This document shows positions 48,191-57,346 of a stretch of DNA of 64,000 nt, one piece after another. Position 1 is the stretch's first letter. Each line of letters starts with the position of its first letter. Location of the stretch: positions 1-64,000 of the forward strand of contig NZ_JAFKEC010000019.1 of the NCBI RefSeq assembly GCF_017848315.1, read 5' to 3'. The notes beneath the pieces are model-generated. The model ran no database searches, was not told the DNA's origin, and saw nothing but the letters and a program-made list of their open reading frames with translations. The position numbers and the translations under genes were made by a program. The stretch comes from Pseudomonas palmensis. Lineage in GTDB: Bacteria; Pseudomonadota; Gammaproteobacteria; Pseudomonadales; Pseudomonadaceae.

Positions 48191-48739
48191 TCAATATTCG
48201 CTAAGCGAAAACTCGGTCAGGCAGAACGTCTGCACCCCTGCCGCCTGCAGCTTCTGCGAGCCGCCCAGCTCCGGCAGGTCGATGATCGCCGCCGCCTCGA
48301 ACACGGCCGCCCCCATGCGCCGTATCAGCTTGGCCGCTGCCAGCAGGGTGCCGCCGGTGGCGATCAGGTCATCCATGATCAGCACCGCATCGCCCTCGCA
48401 CAGGCTGTCGGCATGCACTTCCAGAAACGCCTCGCCATATTCGGTCTGGTAACCCTCGGCCAGCACATCGGCCGGCAGCTTGCCCTGCTTGCGAAACAGG
48501 ATCAGCGGCTTGTTGAGCTGGTGGGCAATGATCGAGCCGATCAGGAAGCCGCGCGCATCCAGCGCCCCGACATGGCTGAAGTCAGCCTCGACATAGCGTT
48601 CGATGAATTGGTCGGCAACGTGGCGCAGGCCCCGAGGGGACTGGAACAGCGGGGTAATGTCGCGAAAGATCACCCCCGGCTTGGGAAAGTCCGTTACCGG
48701 GCGGATCAGGGATTTGAGGTCGAACGCATCGGTCGGCAT
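48191..48739 (-). CDS. apt: Adenine phosphoribosyltransferase
   Basis: Apt makes AMP from adenine and PRPP. The 182-residue enzyme has the PRPP-binding motif [18 protein letters not shown], the flexible-loop region ([21 protein letters not shown]) and N-terminal [14 protein letters not shown], all diagnostic. It lies 54 nt downstream of anr on the same strand. It is a core gene and need not belong to the purine cluster at the left end. Confidence 0.96.
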   Translation of the reverse strand: MPTDAFDLKSLIRPVTDFPKPGVIFRDITPLFQSPRGLRHVADQFIERYVEADFSHVGALDARGFLIGSIIAHQLNKPLILFRKQGKLPADVLAEGYQTEYGEAFLEVHADSLCEGDAVLIMDDLIATGGTLLAAAKLIRRMGAAVFEAAAIIDLPELGGSQKLQAAGVQTFCLTEFSLSEY

Positions 48740-48793
48740 GGGGCAGGTATCCTGAAGGGCAAACGCCAGCCAGTATACCTGCTGCGCCAGGTG

Positions 48794-49528
48794 TCAGCTG
48801 TCCAGCGAGCCGCCGGCCAGGGCGCACAGCTGAATCGGGTCGATGATGCGTACTTCCTTGCCTTCGGCTTCGATCAGGCCGTTCTGCTGGAAGCGCGTGA
48901 ACACCCGTGACACGGTTTCCACCGCCAGGCCCAGGTAGTTGCCGATCTCGTTGCGCGACATGCTCAGGCGGAACTGGTTGGCCGAGTAGCCGCGTGCGCG
49001 AAAGCGCGCCGACAGGTTGACCAGGAAGGTGGCGATGCGCTCGTCCGCAGTCTTCTTGGACAGCAGCAGCATCATCTGCTGGTCGTCGCGAATCTCGCGG
49101 CTCATCACCCGCATCAGTTGGCGACGCAATTGCGGCAGTTGCACCGACAGCTCGTCCAGGCGCTCGAAGGGGATCTCGCACACCGAAGTGGTTTCCTGGG
49201 CCTGCGCCGATACCGGGTAGGCCTCGGTGTCCATGCCCGACAGCCCGACCAGCTCGCTGGGCAGGTGGAAGCCGGTGATCTGCTCCTCGCCCGCGTCGCT
49301 CAGGCTGAAGGTCTTCAGGGCGCCGGAGCGCACGGCGTAAACCGAGCCGAAGTTGTCGCCCTGGCGGAACAGAAACTCGCCTTTTTTCAACGGACGCCCG
49401 CGCTTGACGATTTCGTCCAGTGCGTCCATGTCTTCCAGATTCAGCGAAAGAGGCAGGCACAAGGGCGCCAGGCTGCAATCCTTGCAATGGGCCTGGTTGT
49501 GAGGGCGCAGTTTAACTGGCTCGGACAT
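48794..49528 (-). CDS. anr: Anr, oxygen-sensing Crp/Fnr-family regulator
   Basis: Anr activates anaerobic and microaerobic genes when its [4Fe-4S] cluster is intact. Ligand cysteines are C15, C18, C24 ([11 protein letters not shown]) and C117. A cAMP-type beta roll, dimer helix and HTH ([23 protein letters not shown]) follow; the recognition helix E-x-x-S-R reads TTGAT half sites. The product has 244 residues from 49528. An ATG two codons earlier is also possible, as AAGGA fits either. hemN next to it carries a perfect Anr box. Confidence 0.96.
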   Translation of the reverse strand: MSEPVKLRPHNQAHCKDCSLAPLCLPLSLNLEDMDALDEIVKRGRPLKKGEFLFRQGDNFGSVYAVRSGALKTFSLSDAGEEQITGFHLPSELVGLSGMDTEAYPVSAQAQETTSVCEIPFERLDELSVQLPQLRRQLMRVMSREIRDDQQMMLLLSKKTADERIATFLVNLSARFRARGYSANQFRLSMSRNEIGNYLGLAVETVSRVFTRFQQNGLIEAEGKEVRIIDPIQLCALAGGSLDS

Positions 49529-49687
49529 TTTCATTCGATCCTTCTGGGGAAAGCACACATAAGCCGTAAGGGTAACTCAGACGGCCGGGTTCAGGCCAGC
49601 GTGCGCGCTTTTGGTGCGTGCTGGGCTCAAGATCGGCGATGTTTGGCCGATGACCTGGAATAGTGTCCTTAACAGGAAAGACTGTCC

Positions 49688-50152
49688 ATGCTCTCTATCG
49701 ATTCAAATCCTCTGAATAGCGCTGCAACCCAACTCAAACCCCCTGTCGCCAAGACCAATGTCGACGGTGCCCAGAGCGCCCAACCGGCCGAGGCTCCTGC
49801 CAAGGAGGGGGTCAGGGTCAACCTGTCCCTGGCGGGCCTGCAAGCGTCCAAAAGCAGCGGCGGCAACAAGGACATCGAGGAAAGCGGTCTGCCCCAGACC
49901 ATCCAGCAGACCCTCAAGACCATCCGCAAGCTGCAGCAGCAACTGGCTGAAAAGATGCAGCAGATGCAGGCCGTCATGCGAGACAACTCCCTGACCCCCG
50001 AGCAGATGCGGCAAAAGGTCTCATCGCTGCAGGGTGAGATCGCCACGCTGACGGGGGCAATCACCACCGCCACCGCCAACCTGAACAAGGCCATGAAGCA
50101 GGAGAACCTGAGCCTTGATCAGGTCGCGAAGGTGTTCGAGTTGATGGGCTGA
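49688..50152 (+). CDS. Hypothetical protein with disordered N-terminus and coiled coil
   Basis: The 154-residue protein is not one I recognise. Residues 1-70 are rich in Pro, Ala, Ser and Asn with no fold signal. Residues ~75-110 form a Gln/Lys/Met-rich coiled coil (IRKLQQQLAEKMQQMQAVM), and ~120-150 a second helical segment. There is no signal peptide or membrane helix. AGGAAAG before the ATG is a good ribosome site, and the coding frame has normal Pseudomonas codon use. It is divergent from anr and ends one base before the hemN stop. Confidence 0.7.
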   Translation: MLSIDSNPLNSAATQLKPPVAKTNVDGAQSAQPAEAPAKEGVRVNLSLAGLQASKSSGGNKDIEESGLPQTIQQTLKTIRKLQQQLAEKMQQMQAVMRDNSLTPEQMRQKVSSLQGEIATLTGAITTATANLNKAMKQENLSLDQVAKVFELMG

Positions 50153-50153
50153 T

Positions 50154-51536
50154 TCAAATCACCCGCGAAAACCGCTGGCGGTTGTGCAGGTCCAGGTAGG
50201 CATCGAACACCATGCATACCGAGCGTACCAGCAGGCGCCCCGCCGGCAACACCTTGATCCCGTTGGCATCCAGGCTGATCAGGCCGTCCTTGGCCATGCC
50301 CAGCAGGGCAGGCCACTGCGCGTTGAAGTAACCGCGAAAATCGAGGGTGAAGGCGCGCTCGATGGTCTCGAACTCCAGTTCGAAATGGCAGATCAGCTGC
50401 TGGATCACCGCGCGGCGGATGCGGTCGTCCTCGTTGCAGATCAGGCCGCGACTGGTGGGCAACTGCGAGGCGCCGAGGGTGTTCTGGTATTCGTTCAGAT
50501 CACTGCTGTTCTGGCAGTACAGGTCGCCGATCTGGCTGATGGCCGACACGCCAAGGCCGATCAGGTCGCAGTGGCCGTGGGTGGTGTAGCCCTGGAAGTT
50601 GCGCTGCAGGGTCGACTCTTCCTGGGCAATGGCCAGTTCGTCGTCGGGCAGGGCGAAATGGTCCATACCGATGTAGCGATAGCCTGCCTCGGTCAGCTGC
50701 TCGATGGTGTTGTGCAGCATTTCCAGTTTCAGCGCAGGCGCCGGCAGGTCGCTGCTGTCGATGCGCCGCTGGGGCATGAAACGCTCGGGCAGGTGCGCAT
50801 AGTTGAACACCGAGAGGCGGTCGGGCTGCAGCTTGATCACTTCCTCGACGGTGCGTGCAAAGCCTTCGGTACTCTGCTTGGGCAGGCCGTAGATCAGGTC
50901 GAGGTTGATCGAGCGAAACTGCAGGGTGCGCGCCGCCTCGATGATCGCGCGGGTCTGCTCCAGGCTTTGCGGGCGGTTGATGGCCCGTTGCACCACCGGG
51001 TCGAGGTCTTGCACGCCCAGGCTGACACGGTTGAAGCCCAGTTCGCGCAGCAGCCCCATGGTCGACCAGTCGGCCTCGCGCGGGTCGATCTCGATGCCGT
51101 AGTCGCCCGAATCATCATCCAGCAGGTTGAAGTGCTGACGCAGGTGCGTCATCAGCTGGCGCAGTTCGGCGTGGCTGAGAAAAGTCGGTGTACCGCCGCC
51201 CAGGTGCAGTTGCTCCACGGTCTGGCGCGGGTCCAGGTGGCAGGCGATCAGCTGGATTTCCTGCTCCAGGCGCTGCAGGTAGGGCTGGGCGCGACCGCGG
51301 TCCTTGGTGATCACCTTGTTGCAGGCGCAGTAGTAGCAGATGTTGGCGCAGAACGGCACGTGCACGTACAGCGACAGCGGGCGCGCGGCGCGGCGGCTAT
51401 CACGCAGGGCGTGCAACAGGTCGAACGAGCCGACCTGGCTGTGCAGTTGCACGGCGGTCGGGTAGGAGGTGTAGCGCGGGCCCGCCAGATCGTAACGGCG
51501 AATAAGGTCGGGGTCCCAGTGGAGGGCGTCGAGCAT
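50154..51536 (-). CDS. hemN: Oxygen-independent coproporphyrinogen III dehydrogenase
   Basis: HemN makes protoporphyrinogen for heme without O2, needed for the heme-rich cbb3 oxidases encoded next door. The 460-residue radical SAM enzyme has the cluster motif CANICYYC (C63, C67, C70), family residue C72, and GGGTPTFLS. N- and C-terminal HemN domains are complete. A perfect TTGAT-N4-ATCAA Anr box lies 62 nt upstream, so low-oxygen induction is expected. Confidence 0.97.
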   Translation of the reverse strand: MLDALHWDPDLIRRYDLAGPRYTSYPTAVQLHSQVGSFDLLHALRDSRRAARPLSLYVHVPFCANICYYCACNKVITKDRGRAQPYLQRLEQEIQLIACHLDPRQTVEQLHLGGGTPTFLSHAELRQLMTHLRQHFNLLDDDSGDYGIEIDPREADWSTMGLLRELGFNRVSLGVQDLDPVVQRAINRPQSLEQTRAIIEAARTLQFRSINLDLIYGLPKQSTEGFARTVEEVIKLQPDRLSVFNYAHLPERFMPQRRIDSSDLPAPALKLEMLHNTIEQLTEAGYRYIGMDHFALPDDELAIAQEESTLQRNFQGYTTHGHCDLIGLGVSAISQIGDLYCQNSSDLNEYQNTLGASQLPTSRGLICNEDDRIRRAVIQQLICHFELEFETIERAFTLDFRGYFNAQWPALLGMAKDGLISLDANGIKVLPAGRLLVRSVCMVFDAYLDLHNRQRFSRVI

Positions 51537-51597
51537 GGTGGCAGTCCCTGGAATGGCGGCAGTGTCCGGAGTCTAGGGAGCGTTGTGTCAGGGCGTG

Positions 51598-51611
51598 TTG
51601 ATTTGTATCAA
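51598..51611. promoter_or_regulatory. Anr/FNR box TTGATTTGTATCAA upstream of hemN
   Basis: This is a perfect match to the TTGAT-N4-ATCAA consensus, 62 nt before the hemN start. That distance suits activation from about -41.5. anr itself is two genes away. Confidence 0.9.
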
Positions 51612-51618
51612 CGGGTGT

Positions 51619-52302
51619 TCAGTGCCCCATGAGCCAGTGCTGGTGCGGCCCCGGCAGGGTCCACAGGCCGAACAGGATCACCAGCAGGCCCCCCGTCACG
51701 CGTACCCCGCGCTTGCGCAGCAGGGCACTGGTGCGCTCGGCAGCCAGCCCCGTGGCCAGCAGCACCGGCCAGGTGCCCAGGCCGAAGGCCAGCATCAGCA
51801 GGGCGCTGTGGGTGGCGTTGCCCTGGCTGGCGGCCCACAGCAGGGTGCTGTAGACCAGCCCGCACGGCAACCAGCCCCACAGCGCGCCCAGCAGCAGCGC
51901 GCGCGGCAGGCTCGACACCGGCAGCAGGCGATTGGCCACCGGCTGTATGTGCCGCCACAGGCCGCGCCCCAGGCTTTCGATGCGGGTCAGGCCGCTCCAC
52001 CAGCCGGCCAGGTACAGGCCCATGCTGATCAGCAGCAGCGCCGCGAGCACGCGCATGCCGGTGGCCAGCGGGCCGCCCGCCACCGCCCAGCCGGCCAGGC
52101 CCAGCAGCAGGCCGGCAGCGGCATAGCTGAGGATGCGCCCCAGGTTGTACGCCAGCAGCAGCTGAAAGCGCCGGCTGCGCTGCGCCTTGGGGATGGCCAG
52201 GGTGAGTGCGCCCATCAGGCCGCCGCACATGCCCAGGCAGTGGCCGCCCCCCAGCAGGCCGAGGATCAGCGCCGAACTCAGCAGCGGCAACAGGTCAAGC
52301 AT
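51619..52302 (-). CDS. DsbD_2/UreH-like (TauE/SafE-type) membrane protein of the cco cluster
   Basis: The 227-residue protein has about six membrane helices. Two repeated motifs stand out: GGGHCLGMCGG near residue 20 and GWLPCGLVYS near residue 145, a Cys/His/Met-bearing pattern often linked to metal or redox transport. The gene overlaps ccoS by 8 nt, which strongly ties it to cbb3 assembly, perhaps copper handling. It is often annotated as a sulfite exporter, but nothing here supports that substrate. Confidence 0.8.
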   Translation of the reverse strand: MLDLLPLLSSALILGLLGGGHCLGMCGGLMGALTLAIPKAQRSRRFQLLLAYNLGRILSYAAAGLLLGLAGWAVAGGPLATGMRVLAALLLISMGLYLAGWWSGLTRIESLGRGLWRHIQPVANRLLPVSSLPRALLLGALWGWLPCGLVYSTLLWAASQGNATHSALLMLAFGLGTWPVLLATGLAAERTSALLRKRGVRVTGGLLVILFGLWTLPGPHQHWLMGH

Positions 52303-52510
52303 GGGGCGGGGCGCCGCTGTCGTCGGGCTTGCGCGGCTCGGCCTGGTCCAGGGCGGCCTGGTGCTTGGGGTCCTGGTCGTCGAACAGGATGCTGTGGGCC
52401 GGGCCTTCGAGGTCGTCGTACTGGCCGCTGTCCACGGCCCAGAAGAAGATGTACACGGCGATCGCGACGATCAGCAGCGCGGCGGGAATCATGACGTAGA
52501 GCGCGGGCAT
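52295..52510 (-). CDS. ccoS: cbb3 oxidase maturation protein CcoS
   Basis: The 71-residue protein has one membrane helix (YVMIPAALLIVAIAVYIFFWAV) followed by SGQYDDLEGPAHSILFDD, the family signature. CcoS is required for cofactor incorporation into cbb3 oxidase. It follows ccoI by 12 nt and overlaps the next gene. Confidence 0.95.
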   Translation of the reverse strand: MPALYVMIPAALLIVAIAVYIFFWAVDSGQYDDLEGPAHSILFDDQDPKHQAALDQAEPRKPDDSGAPPHA

Positions 52511-52522
52511 GGGGTCTCCGGG

Positions 52523-54976
52523 TCAGGCCGTCGCGGGGTGTGCGGCGTCGACGATAGGGGCGGTGGCAGGCAGCTCGCGGATGCGCGTAAGGCGCAGGGC
52601 GTTGAGCACCACGATCAGCGAACTGACCGACATGCCGACCGCCGCCCAGATCGGAGTGATCCAGCCCAGTGCGGCGAACGGCAGCATGAGGCCATTGTAC
52701 AGGCCAGCCCACAGCAGGTTCTCGATGATTATCCGGCGCGTGCGGCGCGCCAGGCCGAAAGCCTGCACCAGCGCCTCCAGGCGGTTGGACAACAGCACCG
52801 CATCGGCGCTGGTCTTGGCCAGGTCGGTGGCCGAGCCCATGGCAATGCTGATGTCGGCCGCGGCCAGCACCGGCACGTCGTTGACCCCGTCACCCAGCAT
52901 CAGCACCTTGTGTCCTTTGGCCTGCAGGGCCTTGAGCCGTTGCAGCTTGTCGTCCGGGCGCAGGCCGCCGACGGCCTGGTCGATGCGCAGCTCGGCGGCG
53001 ACGCTGGCCACCATCGGCGAGCTGTCGCCCGACAGCAGCAGGGTCTGCCAACCGCGGGCACGGCAGGCTGCCAGCAGGTCGGCGGCGTCGTGGCGCAGGC
53101 GGTCGTCGAGCACGAACCAGGCCAGCGGCCCGTGGCTGTCGCCCAGCAGCAGCCACTGCCCGGGTTCATCGGGCATCGCCGGCGCTGCGCTGTGGCTCAG
53201 GGCGCACACGAAGTCGGCCTGGCCGATGCGCAGGCGGCGGTTCTCCACCTGCCCCTCAAGACCCAGCCCCGGCGTGCTCTGCACGTCGTCGGCGACCGTG
53301 ATGGTGCGCCCGAAGGCGCGGGCGATCGGGTGCTCGGAGCGGCTTTCGAGGGCGGCGGCGAGGGTCAGGCACTGGTCGGCGTCCAGCGTCCCCAGCGGGC
53401 GGATGGCGCGCAATGTCAGGCGCCCCTCGGTGAGGGTGCCGGTCTTGTCGAAAATCACCGTGTCGATCTGGTTCAGGCCCTCCAGCACATGGCCGCGGGT
53501 GAGCAGCAGGCCGAGCTTGTGCAGCGTGCCGGTGGCCGCGGTGAGCGCGGTGGGGGTGGCCAGCGAGAGTGCGCAGGGGCAGGTGGCGACCAGCATGGCC
53601 AGCACGATCCAGAACGCCCGCGAGGGGTCCAGTTCCCACCACAGCAGGCCGATGGCCGCGGCGGCCACCAGCGAGAACAGCAGGAACCACTGTGAGGCAC
53701 GGTCGGCGATCTCGGCCAAGCGAGGTTTTTCCGACTGGGCGCGTTCGAGCAGGCGCACGATGGCCGACAGTCGGGTGTCCTGGCCCAGGGCCTGCACCTG
53801 CACGGTCAGTACGCTCTCGATGTTCAGCGTGCCGGCCGTCACCGCATCGCCGCACTGGCGCGGTTGCGGCAGGTACTCGCCGGTCAGCAGCGATTCGTCG
53901 ACGCTCGACTGGCCGTCGATGATGCGCCCGTCGGCGGGCAGCACCGCGCCCGGGTGTACCAGGACCCGGTCGCCGGTCTGCAGCTCGCGCAGCAGGATGC
54001 GCTGGCTGTTGCCGTCGGCATCCAGGCGCAGGCACGAGGCCGGCAGCAGGTTGACCAGTTGCGCGGTGGCTGCGGCGGTGCGCTCGCGGGCACGGCGTTC
54101 CAGGTAGCGCCCGGCCAGCAAGAACAGCGCGAACATGCCCACTGCATCGAAATACAGCTCGCCGCTGCCGGTGATGGCGGTCCAGATCCCGGCGAAGTAG
54201 GCCAGGCCGATGGCCAGCGACACCGAGACGTCCATGGTCAGGTGGCGGGTGCGCAGGTCGCGGGCGGCGCCCTTGAAGAACGGCGCGCAGCTGTAGAACA
54301 CGATAGGCGTGGTGAGAAACAGTGCCACCCAGCGCAGGATGGTGTGCAGCTCCGGGCTCAGGTCGATGTTGAACTCGGGCCAGGTGGCCATGGTTGCCAT
54401 CATGGCCTGGAACCACAGCAGGCCGGCCACGCCGAGCTGGCGCAGGGCGGTGCGGTTCTCGCTGGCCAGCTGCTCGGCGGCGCGGTCGGCCTGGTAGGGG
54501 TGGGCGGCGTAGCCGATATGGCGCAGTTCACCCAACAGTTGCGAGAGCGGCAGCTGGCTGTCGGCCCATTGCACCTGCAGGCGATGGTTGGACAGGTTCA
54601 GTCGCGCCTCGGCCACCGCCGGCAGGTTGCGCAGGTGCTTTTCGATCAGCCAGCCGCAGGCGGCGCAACTGATGCCTTCGATCATCAGGGTGGTTTCAGC
54701 GAGTTCGCCGGTGTGGCGCACAAAAGGCTTCTGCACGTCGCTGCGATCGTACAGGGCCAGTTCGTCGACCAGTTGCACGGGCAGCGCGTCGGGGTTGGCG
54801 CTGGCTTCGCTGCGGTGCTGGTAGTAGCTTTCCAGGTTGCCGGCGACGATGGCTTCGGCCACGGCCTGGCAGCCGGGGCAGCAGAATGCACGGGGTTCGC
54901 CGAGTACCACGGCGGTGAAGTGGCTGCCGGCCGGGACGGGCAGGGCGCAGTGGTAGCAAGGCGTGGGGCTGGTCAT
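52523..54976 (-). CDS. ccoI: Copper-translocating P-type ATPase CcoI
   Basis: CcoI supplies copper for the CcoN binuclear centre. The 817-residue ATPase has N-terminal cysteine motifs (C7/C10 and FCCPGC, C32-C36) and an HMA domain with CAACGW (C104/C107). It carries the transmembrane CPC (VATCPCALSLATP), DKTGTLTEG with the phosphorylated Asp, and GDGVNDVPVLAAADIS. The extra N-terminal cysteine-rich domain is typical of FixI/CcoI rather than CopA. It lies between ccoH and ccoS. Confidence 0.96.
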   Translation of the reverse strand: MTSPTPCYHCALPVPAGSHFTAVVLGEPRAFCCPGCQAVAEAIVAGNLESYYQHRSEASANPDALPVQLVDELALYDRSDVQKPFVRHTGELAETTLMIEGISCAACGWLIEKHLRNLPAVAEARLNLSNHRLQVQWADSQLPLSQLLGELRHIGYAAHPYQADRAAEQLASENRTALRQLGVAGLLWFQAMMATMATWPEFNIDLSPELHTILRWVALFLTTPIVFYSCAPFFKGAARDLRTRHLTMDVSVSLAIGLAYFAGIWTAITGSGELYFDAVGMFALFLLAGRYLERRARERTAAATAQLVNLLPASCLRLDADGNSQRILLRELQTGDRVLVHPGAVLPADGRIIDGQSSVDESLLTGEYLPQPRQCGDAVTAGTLNIESVLTVQVQALGQDTRLSAIVRLLERAQSEKPRLAEIADRASQWFLLFSLVAAAAIGLLWWELDPSRAFWIVLAMLVATCPCALSLATPTALTAATGTLHKLGLLLTRGHVLEGLNQIDTVIFDKTGTLTEGRLTLRAIRPLGTLDADQCLTLAAALESRSEHPIARAFGRTITVADDVQSTPGLGLEGQVENRRLRIGQADFVCALSHSAAPAMPDEPGQWLLLGDSHGPLAWFVLDDRLRHDAADLLAACRARGWQTLLLSGDSSPMVASVAAELRIDQAVGGLRPDDKLQRLKALQAKGHKVLMLGDGVNDVPVLAAADISIAMGSATDLAKTSADAVLLSNRLEALVQAFGLARRTRRIIIENLLWAGLYNGLMLPFAALGWITPIWAAVGMSVSSLIVVLNALRLTRIRELPATAPIVDAAHPATA

Positions 54977-55007
54977 TGTTATCTATCGCAGATGGGTGGT
55001 GACCTTG

Positions 55008-55077
55008 TCGCGGGTCAAGCCCGCTCCCACAGGGTGTCTGAGCACCGAAAACCTGTGGGAGCGGGCTTGACCCGCGA
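55008..55077. repeat. Paired REP palindrome between ccoH and ccoI
   Basis: Perfect 26-nt inverted arms (55008-55033 and 55052-55077) belong to the gggagcgggcttgaccc class. They lie in the 112-nt gap between two genes of the same operon and may separate the ccoGH and ccoIS messages. Confidence 0.92.
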
Positions 55078-55088
55078 TTGCAGTCGAC

Positions 55089-55625
55089 TCATTTCTCGAG
55101 GTGTTCAGCCCCTTGCAGCGCCTCGTCACCCAGCATCAGCGTGGTGTCGTGCGCCACTTGCTCTTCTTCGAACAGGCGCCATACCTGGCCCTTTTCGGTA
55201 CCCAGCAGCTCGACGAAACGCCGGCCCTCGACCTTGTCGCTCAACTGCCCCAGGTAACGCCCGGGCTCGCTTTCGCTGCGGGTCAGCATGATCTTGCGGT
55301 CCTTCTCCGGCTGGGTCGGCGAGATCAGGTTCAGCTCCAGGGTCTGCGGCTGGCTGTCACCGCTCAGGCGCAGGTCCACTTCGCCGGTCAGCTCGTCCAG
55401 GTGCACGCTGGCCTTGAGCTTCAGGCTCTGCCCCAGCAGCTCGCGGTCCAGCGAGCGGTTGATGCCCTTGCCAGCCTCGTAGTAGTTGTCGTTGACCAGG
55501 TTGTCCGGGTTGTTCACCGCGATGGTCACCATGGTCAGGCTCAAGGTCACCGACGTGGCCAGCACGCCGATGATGATCCACGGCCAGAGGTGGTGGTGCC
55601 AGGGGCTGGAGGCGTTTGCAGGCAT
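55089..55625 (-). CDS. ccoH: cbb3 oxidase assembly protein CcoH (FixH)
   Basis: The 178-residue protein has an N-terminal membrane helix (HLWPWIIIGVLATSVTLSLTMVTIAV) and the FixH periplasmic domain beginning NNPDNLVNDNYYEAGKGIN. CcoH is needed for stable assembly of the oxidase. It starts 12 nt after ccoG. Confidence 0.94.
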   Translation of the reverse strand: MPANASSPWHHHLWPWIIIGVLATSVTLSLTMVTIAVNNPDNLVNDNYYEAGKGINRSLDRELLGQSLKLKASVHLDELTGEVDLRLSGDSQPQTLELNLISPTQPEKDRKIMLTRSESEPGRYLGQLSDKVEGRRFVELLGTEKGQVWRLFEEEQVAHDTTLMLGDEALQGAEHLEK

Positions 55626-55637
55626 GTCTCTACTCTC

Positions 55638-57053
55638 TTAGCGAATGTTGGGGCCGATGAAACGGCTCTTGGCTTCGACCTGGGTGCCGTTGTCGTCGGC
55701 GTCCTTGAGGGTGAAGGTGACTTCGTTGGCAGTCGAAGGCAGATCTTCCGGTGCCATCGACAGTTGTACCGGCAGGCTGACGATATCGCCGGCCGCCACG
55801 CGGATCTCCCGCGCGCCTTCGAGCTTGAGGTCCGGCAGGCCGGAGGCATCGAGCACGTACACGTGGTCGCGCTGGTCCTTGTTCATCACCTTGAGGCTGT
55901 ACACGTTCTCGATGCGGCCCTGGGCGTTCTCGCGGTACAGCACGCGGTCCTTGCTCACGTCGAAGCCCACCAGCGGGCGCATGAGGAAGGCGGTGGCCAG
56001 TAGGCCGATCATCACCAGCAGCACCACGAAGTAGCCGATCAGGCGCGGGCGCAGCATGTGCGTCTTCTGCCCCGACAGGTTGTGCTCGGTGGTGTAGCTG
56101 ATCAGCCCGCGCGGGTACTCCATCTTGTCCATGATGGTGTCGCAGGCATCGATGCAGGCGGCGCAGCCGATGCACTCGATCTGCAGGCCGTCGCGGATGT
56201 CGATGCCGGTCGGGCACACCTGCACGCACATGGTGCAGTCGATGCAGTCGCCCAGGCCCTTGGCCTTGTAGTCCATGTCCTTCTTGCGCGGGCCGCGGGT
56301 TTCGCCGCGACGCGGGTCGTACGACACGATCAGCGTGTCCTTGTCGAACATCACGCTCTGGAAGCGCGCATACGGGCACATGTAGATGCACACCTGCTCA
56401 CGCAGCCAGCCGGCGTTGCCGTAAGTGGCCAGGGTGAAGAAGCCGACCCAGAAGTAGGCCCAGCCGTCGGCCTGGCCGGTGAAGAATTCGATGCTCAGTT
56501 CGCGAATGGGGCTGAAGTAGCCGACGAAGGTCATGCCGGTGACGAAGCCGATGCTCAGCCACAGGCTGTGCTTGGCCAGCTTGCGCACCAGCTTGTTGGC
56601 ACTCATGGGCGCCTTGTCGAGCTTGATGCGCTGGTTGCGGTCGCCTTCGGTGACCTTCTCACACCACATGAAGATCCATGTCCACACGCTTTGCGGGCAG
56701 GTATAGCCGCACCACACGCGCCCGGCGAACACGGTGATGAAGAACAGGCCGAAGGCCGCGACGATCAGGATGCCCGAGAGCAGGATGAAGTCCTGGGGCC
56801 AGATGGTGGTGCCGAAGATGTAGAACTTGCGCTCGGGCAGGTTCCACCACACGGCCTGGTGCCCGCCCCAGTTCAGCCAGACGGTACCGAAGTACAGCAG
56901 GAACAGGAGGGCCCCGCCGGCCATGCGCAGGTTGCGGAACAGGCCGGTGAAGGCGCGGGTGTAGATCTTTTCCCGTGCGGCATAGAGGTCGACGCCGCCG
57001 GCATCTTTCTTGGCAGGTGGGGTGACGTCATGTACTGGAATCTGTTTGCTCAT
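55638..57053 (-). CDS. ccoG: CcoG (RdxA/FixG), polyferredoxin for cbb3 biogenesis
   Basis: The 471-residue membrane protein has about five helices, a CGYTCPQSVWTWIFMWCE motif, and two [4Fe-4S] motifs (CIDCTMCVQVC and CIGCAACIDAC). A C-terminal immunoglobulin-like FixG domain follows. CcoG-type proteins are implicated in copper reduction for the oxidase. Two adjacent ATGs exist (57056 and 57053); the second gives better spacing from GGGA. A probable Anr-type site lies about 170 nt upstream. Confidence 0.95.
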   Translation of the reverse strand: MSKQIPVHDVTPPAKKDAGGVDLYAAREKIYTRAFTGLFRNLRMAGGALLFLLYFGTVWLNWGGHQAVWWNLPERKFYIFGTTIWPQDFILLSGILIVAAFGLFFITVFAGRVWCGYTCPQSVWTWIFMWCEKVTEGDRNQRIKLDKAPMSANKLVRKLAKHSLWLSIGFVTGMTFVGYFSPIRELSIEFFTGQADGWAYFWVGFFTLATYGNAGWLREQVCIYMCPYARFQSVMFDKDTLIVSYDPRRGETRGPRKKDMDYKAKGLGDCIDCTMCVQVCPTGIDIRDGLQIECIGCAACIDACDTIMDKMEYPRGLISYTTEHNLSGQKTHMLRPRLIGYFVVLLVMIGLLATAFLMRPLVGFDVSKDRVLYRENAQGRIENVYSLKVMNKDQRDHVYVLDASGLPDLKLEGAREIRVAAGDIVSLPVQLSMAPEDLPSTANEVTFTLKDADDNGTQVEAKSRFIGPNIR

Positions 57054-57168
57054 CATTGAGTCCCACGGCAGTGGAAAAGTGCCGCGGCCAGTACATGCCG
57101 ACCGCAGTCAGAAGTTGTTGCTGCTCTAGGGCGCATGATACGCCTGTCATTGCGGTACAGGGTGCAGT

Positions 57169-57183
57169 GCGACCTTTGGTCGC
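57169..57183. repeat. GCGACC-TTT-GGTCGC palindrome upstream of ccoG
   Basis: This perfect 6-bp inverted repeat recurs in related form (TGCGAC-5-GTCGCA) at 60980-60996, in the gap between the two cco operons. Its role is unknown. Confidence 0.5.
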
Positions 57184-57223
57184 GTTGGTTAGTGGCGGGC
57201 GATAGTGTAGTGGAGCTTGTCAA

Positions 57224-57237
57224 TTGACCTGAGTCAC
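57224..57237. promoter_or_regulatory. Probable Anr-type site TTGACCTGAGTCAC upstream of ccoG
   Basis: It matches TTGAT-N4-ATCAA in seven of ten positions, with the TTGA and TCA cores kept. It lies upstream of ccoGHIS, which Anr-type regulators control in many proteobacteria. Confidence 0.45.
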
Positions 57238-57294
57238 GTGGGTGGCAGATCCGGCCCCTTGGCCGGCTAGCCGGCAGAAGGGGCCTGCGCCAAT

Positions 57295-57330
57295 AAAAAG
57301 GCCCCGCCAGCAACACTGGCGGGGCCTTTT
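57295..57330 (-). terminator. Intrinsic terminator after ccoP2
   Basis: A perfect 11-bp stem ggccccgccag/ctggcggggcc with a 5-nt loop has five Ts on the minus strand and four on the plus strand. It ends the ccoN2O2Q2P2 transcript 17 nt after its last stop. Confidence 0.92.
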
Positions 57331-57346
57331 CACAGCCGGGGCATGT

